Shown: positions 26,931 to 35,400 of the stretch, piece by piece | Layout of the letters: the number at the start of each line of letters is the position of its first letter | Numbering within the stretch: the first letter of the stretch is position 1 | Assembly (NCBI RefSeq): GCF_000009985.1 | Contig: NC_007626.1 | Span: forward strand, 3,155,943-3,219,942 | Reading direction: 5' to 3' | DNA length: 64,000 bases | Source: Paramagnetospirillum magneticum AMB-1 | Lineage (GTDB): Bacteria; Pseudomonadota; Alphaproteobacteria; Rhodospirillales; Magnetospirillaceae | Made by a program: the position numbers and the translations under genes | Notes under the pieces: model-generated | What the model was told of the DNA's origin: nothing | Seen by the model: only the letters and a program-made list of their open reading frames with translations | The model's database searches: none

Positions 26931-29900
26931 GAAACTGGGCTCCGACCCTGAGCCGATCGGCGGGCGAAATCCGGCAGGATCTGGAAGTCTTTGTCGAGCA
27001 GGCCGCCATGAGGGACGACGTCCTGGCCATCCTTGACGCCATCGCCGAATCGGACCGGGCTGACCTGCACCCCCTTGTGCCCGAATTTCGGCTCCGCCTC
27101 GACCGCGCCAGTCGCCAGCCCCCAAAACCGGCCAGTCGATTGCGACAGGTGGAGGACCAGTTGTCGTCGGTCCAGGGGCCGCGGGATTACCGCTATCCAG
27201 TCCTCCTCTCAGAGCTGTTCGCACCGGCTCTCGACGGCGCTGCCGAAGGCCAGCGGCTGCGACGGCAGGAACTGGACCGTCTGGCCAGTTTCGCGGAAGG
27301 CGCACAATCCAGGGCGGATTTCGGCATCGCCAAGAGCATTTTGTTAGGGCTCCGCCGCGCCAAGGGCGGATTGCCCCAGGTGGAAGAGGCTCTTGCCTGG
27401 CTTGCCCAGGCCCAGGCGCGGCAGGCGCTCGACGCGGGGTGTCCCGGAGCGGCGAGGAAAGCCCTGGCCGAAATTTCCGCCCAATGGCTTGATCCGGCGC
27501 TGATCGCCGCCATCGAAGGCGCCGAACGGCACGCCCAAAGCCTGGAGGATCTGATGCGGTCGGCCGAGGCGTTGGCCGTGGCCGATTGGCCGGACCTGGA
27601 GATGAGCGAAACCACCTGCGGACAGTTGAGCGCCTTTCATGCGGCGGCTCCGGGTCTCGCCGCCCGTTGCCCGGAACTCGGCCTCCAGATTCAGCGCCTG
27701 CGACGCGACCAGGAAGCCTTCCTTCAGGCACAGGCGGAATCCTGCCAGGACCTTTTCCAGGTCTCTCAACTGCTGGAGCGGTTGAACCCGCTGGGCGCGT
27801 CCTGGATCGACCGGTTGTCCTCGGACTGGTTCGAGGTTGCCCAGGCCGCCTGTCGCCGTCTCCATGACGAGGCCATGGAGACGGCGACATCACCAGCCCA
27901 GTTGACCGATGCCTTGCCCCCATCCCCCTCGCCGCCCCTGACTCGGCTCGTTCCCGAACTGACCAGCCTCCGGGCCGGGCTGGACGAATGGGCCTCCGAC
28001 TGGGTTGCCGTGGAATCCGGCGCTATTCGGGGCCTGAGGCGACGGGACACCCCTCCCGAGGGGCTGCGTCGCCGGCTGGACGACCTCGCCGCCAAGCGGG
28101 CCATGATCGCGTCCCTGGCCCAGAGCCCGCACCAGCCCGAGCCGTCGTTGCTCGGAGCGGTCGGCCTGCTGCGAGCTGACCCAGCCCTCCGCTCAGAAGT
28201 GGATCGGGTACTGGAGCAACTCGAAAGGCAGGTGCGGCACCACGAGATCGAATCGTTTCTGACCCGGCTGGATGTCCCACCCCATACCGTGCCGCGCCTG
28301 GATGAGGCGCTGCGCGAAGCCATCCCGCAGCTCAGCGAATTGCGTGACGCCCAGCCGTTGAAAAGCCATCAGGCCGCCTTGATCTGGTGGCGGCGCTGGG
28401 AAGAACTGTCCCCGACCCTTGACGCCGCCTGCGACGAGTATTCCGCCTTTGGCAAAGTTCTGGAGACCATTCGCGACGAACGCCTGGGGCAATGGCAGGC
28501 GGCGCTGGAAAGGCTCTTCGCCGATGGCGCCCCTCCCCTTCCGGACCCGGACGCCATCGCCCGGGATCTGCGCGACGGCGGGCCGGTCGAGTTCGCTGGT
28601 CTGGCCGCAACATTCGAACGGCTGGGGCTGGAGCGCACGTTGCGGGAGCACCTGCGCCTGGGCCGCTTTGACGATGCCGGCCGGGATGTGGCCCGGCTGA
28701 AGCAGGCCGGCGCCGCCCCGGCATTCTTGGACAATCTGACGCTCCAGATGGAAATTGGCCGTTCCCGTGCCGGCGAAGCCGGCAGCACGGCTCTCCATCA
28801 CCTGTGGATTCAGCGCTCGGCCGACATCATTCTGGCCATGCCGGACATCGCCGGTAATATCCTGCTTGAAGCCTTCCAGACCGCCTGGCACGACGGTGAC
28901 CTCCCGGCATTGAACAACCTGGCCGCGACCACGCCGTTCCCGGGGGGTGACGACGCATCCATCGCCGGCCGTCTGAACTTCTGGCGGAATTTCGTCATCT
29001 CTGTCCCCGCCCTGTTGGATGATTTTCCCCTGGCGGCGGATTTCGAGCGGCTGGGATCGGCCCTGTTCGGCGACCTGCCCGTCGTTCTTCGCCCGACGGT
29101 GTTGGCTCCGCTGAAATGGCTAGCGGCCGAATGGGAAAAGCGGAACAGCCGAACGGCCCTCGCCTGGTGCGCCCTGGTACTCGCCCCAATCTGGCCCGAA
29201 CTGGCGCCATTTTGCTCCGATGCCCCCCGGCACCTGACCAGGGAATTGGAAACCGGCATCAAGTCGGCCCTGGCGGATATCCGCGCCCTGCCGGACCTTC
29301 GGTCGGACACCGTGGCGCCTGTGCTGCAACGATGCGAGGAACTCCAAGCCAGGTGGCGGCACCTGGAGGATTGCTTGCGCCGGGCGACGGTTCCGGTCGG
29401 CATGCCGGCCGCACCCAAGGGCTTGGCCAGAGCGACCACCGCTGTCGACAGCCTGAGACGCCTCACCGCCCGGGTCGAGGCGTTGCTGTCCGCGGACTTT
29501 CGCGACCCGGCGACCCATGATCAGTGGATTTCCATCAGAACGGGGCTGCTTGCCTTGAAGGCCGACCTCGGCAAAACGGCCTTCAGTTCGACCGTGGAAA
29601 CCATTGACGGCCTCGAACCGCTGTTCCGCCTTCGCCCAAGGTTCGAGCGCTACGTGGAGGCCTGCCGGAGAAGCATCGCTCCCGATGACCTCGACAACGA
29701 CGACGATATCGGAGGCATTGATGGCTTGGCGGGGGAGATGCAGGTCCTGCTTCGCCAGTGCGGCATGCAAGACAGCCCCGGCGCCGCGCTGCTGTGGGCC
29801 GATTGCGCCAGGACGCTGACCGAGGCGGATGCCGGAATGGCGGCACTCCTGTCCGGCCAAGGGCCGGAAGGATTGCGGGCGGCGATCCAGACCCTGGGCG

Positions 29901-30133
29901 GCGAATGCCGGGATATGCGGCGGTTGGTCACGGCTCTGATCGCGGCCCTTCCCTCGACCGTCGTCGAAAGTCCGAAGCATATCGCCAAGCTGGTCGCGGC
30001 CTTTCCAAAGGACATGCCTCCCAGGCGCCGTCCTCAATTGCTGCTGCGCCGCTTTTGCCGGCACGACGTCATGCCGGGACTGCTGGCCCGCCACCCCTCC
30101 CATTTTCCGGCATGGGTCCGGCTTCTAAGTTAG
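26927..30133 (+). CDS. Large protein of unknown function, last gene of the vWA/tubulin operon
   Basis: 1068 aa from the ATG at 26927, overlapping the stop of the CAP gene (ATGA). I do not recognise the family. It has no signal peptide, no membrane helix and no nucleotide-binding motif that I can see. The composition (Leu, Ala, Arg, Glu, Asp, many Trp) and spacing suggest a long all-helical repeat or tether-like protein, soluble in the cytoplasm. Codon use and GC match the rest of the operon, so it looks native to the cluster. Its stop lies two bases from the stop of the convergent pbpC gene. Confidence 0.75.
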   Translation: MRNWAPTLSRSAGEIRQDLEVFVEQAAMRDDVLAILDAIAESDRADLHPLVPEFRLRLDRASRQPPKPASRLRQVEDQLSSVQGPRDYRYPVLLSELFAPALDGAAEGQRLRRQELDRLASFAEGAQSRADFGIAKSILLGLRRAKGGLPQVEEALAWLAQAQARQALDAGCPGAARKALAEISAQWLDPALIAAIEGAERHAQSLEDLMRSAEALAVADWPDLEMSETTCGQLSAFHAAAPGLAARCPELGLQIQRLRRDQEAFLQAQAESCQDLFQVSQLLERLNPLGASWIDRLSSDWFEVAQAACRRLHDEAMETATSPAQLTDALPPSPSPPLTRLVPELTSLRAGLDEWASDWVAVESGAIRGLRRRDTPPEGLRRRLDDLAAKRAMIASLAQSPHQPEPSLLGAVGLLRADPALRSEVDRVLEQLERQVRHHEIESFLTRLDVPPHTVPRLDEALREAIPQLSELRDAQPLKSHQAALIWWRRWEELSPTLDAACDEYSAFGKVLETIRDERLGQWQAALERLFADGAPPLPDPDAIARDLRDGGPVEFAGLAATFERLGLERTLREHLRLGRFDDAGRDVARLKQAGAAPAFLDNLTLQMEIGRSRAGEAGSTALHHLWIQRSADIILAMPDIAGNILLEAFQTAWHDGDLPALNNLAATTPFPGGDDASIAGRLNFWRNFVISVPALLDDFPLAADFERLGSALFGDLPVVLRPTVLAPLKWLAAEWEKRNSRTALAWCALVLAPIWPELAPFCSDAPRHLTRELETGIKSALADIRALPDLRSDTVAPVLQRCEELQARWRHLEDCLRRATVPVGMPAAPKGLARATTAVDSLRRLTARVEALLSADFRDPATHDQWISIRTGLLALKADLGKTAFSSTVETIDGLEPLFRLRPRFERYVEACRRSIAPDDLDNDDDIGGIDGLAGEMQVLLRQCGMQDSPGAALLWADCARTLTEADAGMAALLSGQGPEGLRAAIQTLGGECRDMRRLVTALIAALPSTVVESPKHIAKLVAAFPKDMPPRRRPQLLLRRFCRHDVMPGLLARHPSHFPAWVRLLS

Positions 30134-30135
30134 GA

Positions 30136-32493
30136 CTATTCCACCGAGATGGTCACCGGGGCCGACATCCGCTCGCCGTCGCCGGTGGCCACCTGGAAGA
30201 CATGAATTCCGGCGGTCAGCGGCCAGTGGACGGGCTGGTGGGCGGCGGCCTGGCGCCAGGGCTTGCCGTCCACCAGCCACAGCACCGTCTCGATGCCCCG
30301 CCCGACGGTGGCGCGGAGATTCAGCATGTCCGCCTCGGCCGGAGTCTCGGGATTGCGGGCCATGCGCAATCCGTCACGGGGAGCGATGACCTTCAGCGTT
30401 CCATCGGGCGCCTGGACGGCCGGGACCCGCCGCTCGGCGCGGGTCTGGGGACGGTCCAGCGGACTGATCTCGGTGGGCGGCGGAGGCAGGGCGTTGGCGC
30501 TGCCCCAGGCGGCGTGCTCGGGGGGGAAGGCGGCAAAGGTGCGCTCGCCCACGTAATCGCGGGGCGTCCACGGCGCCGCCAGCAAACCATTGCGCAGATC
30601 CACCTTCAGCAGTTGGAAGACATCGTCCTCCTCCGGCGGGTGGCCATCGGCAAACCACTCCACCAGGGTCTGGGAGCACCGTCCCGCCGCGCGCAGGCCG
30701 GTCCTGGCGCATAATTCCACCGGACGGTAATTGGCCGGTGGCGGGAAGGCCCGTTCGGCGACGTTTTCCCCCCTGCTCTCCCGCAGCCCCACCAGGATCT
30801 CCTGAGCCAGCCGGGCCGAGGATTGGGCGCCGGTCATGGCCTGCATGGTGGTGCCTCGCGCCCGGCCGGTCCACACGCCCACCACGGTGTCCATGGTCCA
30901 GGCCACCGCCCAGGCGTCGCGGTAGCCCTGGGAGGTGCCGGTCTTGACCGCGATGGGAAGGCCGGACTCGGAGGCGCCCAGCCGGGGAAAGGTCGGCAGC
31001 CGCGCCGCCGGATCGGATAGGAACTGGGTGATCTGGCGCGCCGTCGCCGCCGACAGCACCTGACCGGGCGGCGAGAGATCCTGTCCCCGCCACCACACCA
31101 GATCCATCAGCCGGCCGTCATCGGCGATGGCGCCATAGGCCCGCATCAGCCTCTCCAGCGTGGTGGGCATGGCGCCCACAGCCAGAACCAGCCCGAAGCG
31201 CGACGCCGCCTGGGTATTGTCGTGCAGCCCCAGGGTGGACAGGAACAGATGGGTCTCGTCCAGCCCCGCCTGGCGCAGCACCGACACGGCGGGAACATTG
31301 CGCGAGTTGGCCAGGGCCTGACGCGGCAGCATGGGGCCGAGATAATCGTGGTCGGAATTGTCGATGCCCCACTGGGTCTCGGGCAGATCGGCCAGGATGG
31401 TGTTGGCGGCGATGCGGCCGCGATCGAGCGCCAGGGCGTAGATGAACGGCTTCAAGGCACTGCCGGGCGAGCGGCTGACCGCCGTGAAGTCGATGGCCCC
31501 GGCCTGGGGGGAAAAATAGCTCTCCGAGCCCAGCCAGGCCAGGACCTCGCGGCTGGCGCGGTCCATGACCACCACCGCCACCTGCTCGGCGCCCCGGGAG
31601 CGCCAGTCGGGCATCTGCCGGGACGCGGCATCGTGCACCCGGCGCTGGGTGGCCAGATCGAGGGTGGTGGGCACCAGCGGCGGCACCGGCGCCTGGGAGG
31701 CGGCCAGGGCGCGCTGCAGCCGCAGCACCGGATGGATCATCTCGGCCGGGCGGCGGCCGTGACGGGGAATGGCCAGATGCTCGATCTGTCTTTCGGCCAG
31801 GGCGAATTCCCCGGCCCCCATGAGCCCGGATTCGTGCAGATGAGCCAGGATGCGATGGCCGCGCCGCACCGCCCGCGCCTTGCCCTCGCGGGTGAAGGGG
31901 TTCATCCGCCCCGGCGCCTGGGGAATGGCGGACAGGAAGGCGATCTCGGCCCAGGACAGGTCCTCCACCGGCTTGTCCAGGTACCAGCGGGCGGCGTGGG
32001 CGATGCCGTGGCTGCCGTTGCCGAAGGGCACCAGCCGCAGATAATGCCGCAAAACCTCGTCGCGCCCGTGGCGGGCCACCATCAGCGTGGCGGTGGCCGC
32101 CTCCAGCAGCTTGCGCGGCAGGGTGCGCGGTCCGGGAGCCTGCATGCGCGCCACCTGCATGGCGATGGTCGAGGCCCCCGAGCGGCCGTCGCCGCGCAGC
32201 CGCTCGATCCCCGCCCGCACTAAGGCGATGGGATCGACTCCGCCATGGCGGCCGAACCGGCGGTCCTCGATGGCGATGATGGCCGCCGCTACCCGCTCGG
32301 GCACCCGCTCCACCGGCCAATAGCCGTAAAGGGTGCCGTCGCGCCCCCCCACCTGGGCCAGAAAGGCGCCGTGACGGTCGAGCAGGATGCGGGTCGCCGC
32401 CGGCGCCGTGAGATCGGCACGCGGCCACAGGACCGCCACGGCGAGGACCAGCCCCGCCAGGACAGCCCAGACGGCCCGGCGGCCCCGGGTCAC
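30136..32493 (-). CDS. pbpC: Penicillin-binding protein 1C
   Basis: 785 aa, GTG start overlapping the stop of the upstream alpha-2-macroglobulin gene. It has an N-terminal membrane anchor (AVWAVLAGLVLAVAVLW). A glycosyltransferase-51 domain carries IEDRRFGRHGGVD (catalytic Glu). The transpeptidase domain has the SxxK box (SALKPF), SRN as the SxN box, and KTGTSQG. The C-terminal 100 residues are the beta-sandwich BiPBP_C domain typical of PBP1C. It polymerises and possibly crosslinks peptidoglycan on the periplasmic face. The pairing of pbpC with an alpha-2-macroglobulin gene is widely conserved in Gram-negative bacteria and proposed to couple envelope repair to protease trapping. Confidence 0.95.
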   Translation of the reverse strand: MTRGRRAVWAVLAGLVLAVAVLWPRADLTAPAATRILLDRHGAFLAQVGGRDGTLYGYWPVERVPERVAAAIIAIEDRRFGRHGGVDPIALVRAGIERLRGDGRSGASTIAMQVARMQAPGPRTLPRKLLEAATATLMVARHGRDEVLRHYLRLVPFGNGSHGIAHAARWYLDKPVEDLSWAEIAFLSAIPQAPGRMNPFTREGKARAVRRGHRILAHLHESGLMGAGEFALAERQIEHLAIPRHGRRPAEMIHPVLRLQRALAASQAPVPPLVPTTLDLATQRRVHDAASRQMPDWRSRGAEQVAVVVMDRASREVLAWLGSESYFSPQAGAIDFTAVSRSPGSALKPFIYALALDRGRIAANTILADLPETQWGIDNSDHDYLGPMLPRQALANSRNVPAVSVLRQAGLDETHLFLSTLGLHDNTQAASRFGLVLAVGAMPTTLERLMRAYGAIADDGRLMDLVWWRGQDLSPPGQVLSAATARQITQFLSDPAARLPTFPRLGASESGLPIAVKTGTSQGYRDAWAVAWTMDTVVGVWTGRARGTTMQAMTGAQSSARLAQEILVGLRESRGENVAERAFPPPANYRPVELCARTGLRAAGRCSQTLVEWFADGHPPEEDDVFQLLKVDLRNGLLAAPWTPRDYVGERTFAAFPPEHAAWGSANALPPPPTEISPLDRPQTRAERRVPAVQAPDGTLKVIAPRDGLRMARNPETPAEADMLNLRATVGRGIETVLWLVDGKPWRQAAAHQPVHWPLTAGIHVFQVATGDGERMSAPVTISVE

Positions 32494-35400
32494 GGCCGGG
32501 TCACCACCACCAGCGCGCCGTTGCCGTTGCCGTTCACCGTGTCGTCGTACATGGCGCGGGCCACCGCCGCCGGCTGGATGAAGCGGCCGGGCACGGTGGC
32601 GCGGCTGCGAATACGGAAGTGGTAGGTCCCCTTGGGCAACTCGTCATAGAAGTAGCTGATCCTGTCGTCGAGGAAGGCGGCATAGGAGGGCGGGCGCGTC
32701 ACCGCCTCGGACGGCTTGGCCTCGGGCGGGGCCGTGGCCAGGGCGGGGTTGAGCGGCTCCATGCCAGCGGCCATGGGCACCACCACGGCGATATGAGCCC
32801 GATCAGCGGAATTGACCACGGTGACGTGATCCTCGATCACCTCTCCCACCGCCAGGGCGATGGTGGCGGACGGGGCATCAAGGGCCATCCGCCCGCCGAG
32901 AGTGCCATCGGGCGCCAGCTTCCACACCTCGCGGTCCACGGCGAAGCCCCGCGCCGCCGCCGGCTGGGTGCTGCCATCGGCCGAGGGCACATAGCTGGTC
33001 CTGGCCCACACCGCCAGCGGCTCGGGGGTCGGAGCGCCCAGGCTGATCCGGGCCTCGCCGGGCGGAAGGCTGGTCCGCGCCACGGGCGCGGCATCGGTCA
33101 GGCTCAGTTGCCGGCTTTCTCCGCCAAAGGTGACGGTGGCGGCGCGGTCGCCGCCCTTGCGTCCCCCGACCCGAATCCAGTCGGCCAGGGCCAGCAGGGC
33201 CTCGGCATTGGCGTTGGTGCTGCCCCAGCCATCGCCCTTGCCCAGCCCCAGCAGGGCATCGGCCAGCAGGCGGTTGCGCGGCTCGGCGGGGCGGGCCGCC
33301 AGGGAGGCCCGGAGGATCTGGGCCACACTCCGGGTTTCCGAGGGCAGGATCAGGGGGCTCAGGCCGCCCGCCTCCTGCAATCCGCCATAGACGTCCCGAC
33401 CCTTGTCCAGCTTGACCACCACGCTGGACCACAGGCGCTGCTGCATCTCGGTCACGGTCGAGGCCGGGGTGGCCGGTGACCTGGCCAGGGCCCAGGCCAC
33501 CTGGGCCAGGGCCTCGGCGCGCAGATAGGGCGCCTTGCGCGCCAGTTCGGCGGCGTAGGTGGCATCCCCCTGCCCGGCGCCGGTCAGCGCCGCCAAAGCC
33601 CACGAGCGTTCGGACCACGACTGTCCGTCGACGAAATCGCGGTAATCGGAGCGCAGCGACTGCTTCAGCGCCACCACCAGCTTGTCCAGCAGCGGCTGGT
33701 CCACCGCCATGCCCGCCGCCTTGGCCTCGGCCATGAACTGCACCGCCCAGGCGGTTACCGCCACGTAGCCGCGTCCGCCCGGCCAGTAGGAGACCAGCCC
33801 GTTATCGGCCACGGACTGGCCGATCCATTCCTGGGTGGCGCGGACGGTGGCGTTGATCCGCTCCTCCGAGCCGTCCGGCCCCAGCAGCGCGGCGCCGAAT
33901 TGCCGCGTGCCGAGACTGGCGCGGGCCAGACTCAGGCGCTGCTCGGTGCAGCCGAAGGGGTAAAGCCGCAGGTAATCGAGGCCGCCGGCCAGGGCCACCA
34001 CGTCCTTGTCCGCCACCACCACGTCGCGTTCCAGGGTACCGGGGCGCACCGGTTCGGTGACCGCCGCCAGCACCACCGGCGCGTCGCCGGAAAGGCGGGC
34101 GATGGTACGCTCGGCCACCCGATCGCGGTCGGGCTGGACCGGCAGGCTGACCTGGAAGGCATCCTTGGCCCCGTCGGAGGCGCGATCGACCCCCATGGTG
34201 ACCAAGACCTCGCCGCTGGCGCCCACCGGGACGCTGACGGGAAAGTCCAGGCGCTGGGAGACATTGGCCTGCCACTCGAAGCCCCGTTCGTCCGACCCGG
34301 ACAGATCGAGACCGGCAAGCTTCAGCTTGGCCCGGCCCGGCCCCCCGCCGCCATCCACCACCCGGCCGATGGCGGCCAGTTGGAAGCTGTCGCCGGGGCG
34401 GACGAAGCGCGGAAGCGCAGGCTGCACCAGCACCGGCAGGCGCACCTGCATGTCGCCGGTGCCGAAGCCGAAGCGGGACGGGCCGCTGACCGCCTTGGCC
34501 CGCAGCTTGAAGTTGGTGAGCGAATCGGGCAGCCGCACGGTGACCGTCGCCGTGCCCTCCGGTCCCACCCGAAGCGACGGCTCGTAATAGGGCACCGGGG
34601 TGAAGTTCTTGCGCACGGTGGCGCGCAGCAGCGGCGAACCGTCGTCGCCCTCGTCGCCACCCGGCTCTTCCTGCAGCGGCAGCACCCCGAACACCGAATT
34701 GCGGGTGTCGCGCAGCTTGGCCTTGCTGTCGCGCGGCACGATGAACTGGGGCAACGGGTCGAGCCGGGCCTCCTTGGCCAGGGCCAGCACCGCCTGATCG
34801 ACCATCCACAAGGTGACCTCGCCGGCCAGGGGCTTGCCCTGGTCGTCGGCCAGCTTCACCGTCAGGTCCACATCCTGGCCGGGCTGGGCCTTGCGCGGGG
34901 CCGAGATCTCCACCTTGACCAGATTTTTGGCGGGCGTCACCGTCACCCATTGGGTGGCCGCCACCGTGGCCGGCTTGCGCAGATCGGCGTGGATGCCGAC
35001 CTGATCGTCGTCGCCCTTGAGGCGCCCGCGCATCAGCACGAAATGCACCGGCAGGCGCGGCATGTATTCCGCCTTGATGGGCAGCGCCAGGGTGCCGTAG
35101 CCGTTCCTGACGGCGACCCATTCATAGAGGTTGCGGCCGTCCGGCTCTTCGATCACCGCCAGGGCCTGCCCGTTCTGGAAGGGGCTTTGCAGCACCAGTT
35201 TGGCGGTCTCGCCCGGGGCATAGGCGGTCTTGTCGGGCGCCACCGAGAACACCTCGGCCGGCGGACGCGACCAGGTGGCGGGACGATCCCCACCGGCGAA
35301 GAGGTCGACCTTGACGGTCTGCAGGCGTCCCAGCCTGTCCTGGGATTCCACCTCGACCACATAGACCCCCGCCCCGTTGATGGGGAAGGGAACCTTGAAC

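Noticed and set aside
5614..30133. Interpretation of the operon as a prophage, tailocin or contractile injection system
   Set aside because: No tail, sheath, baseplate, capsid, lysis or integrase gene is present, and composition matches the flanks.
5614..30133. Interpretation as a vWA-MoxR (VMAP-type) conflict system
   Set aside because: No MoxR AAA+ ATPase, protease or toxin domain was found; the ATPase seen is of Hsp70/actin type.
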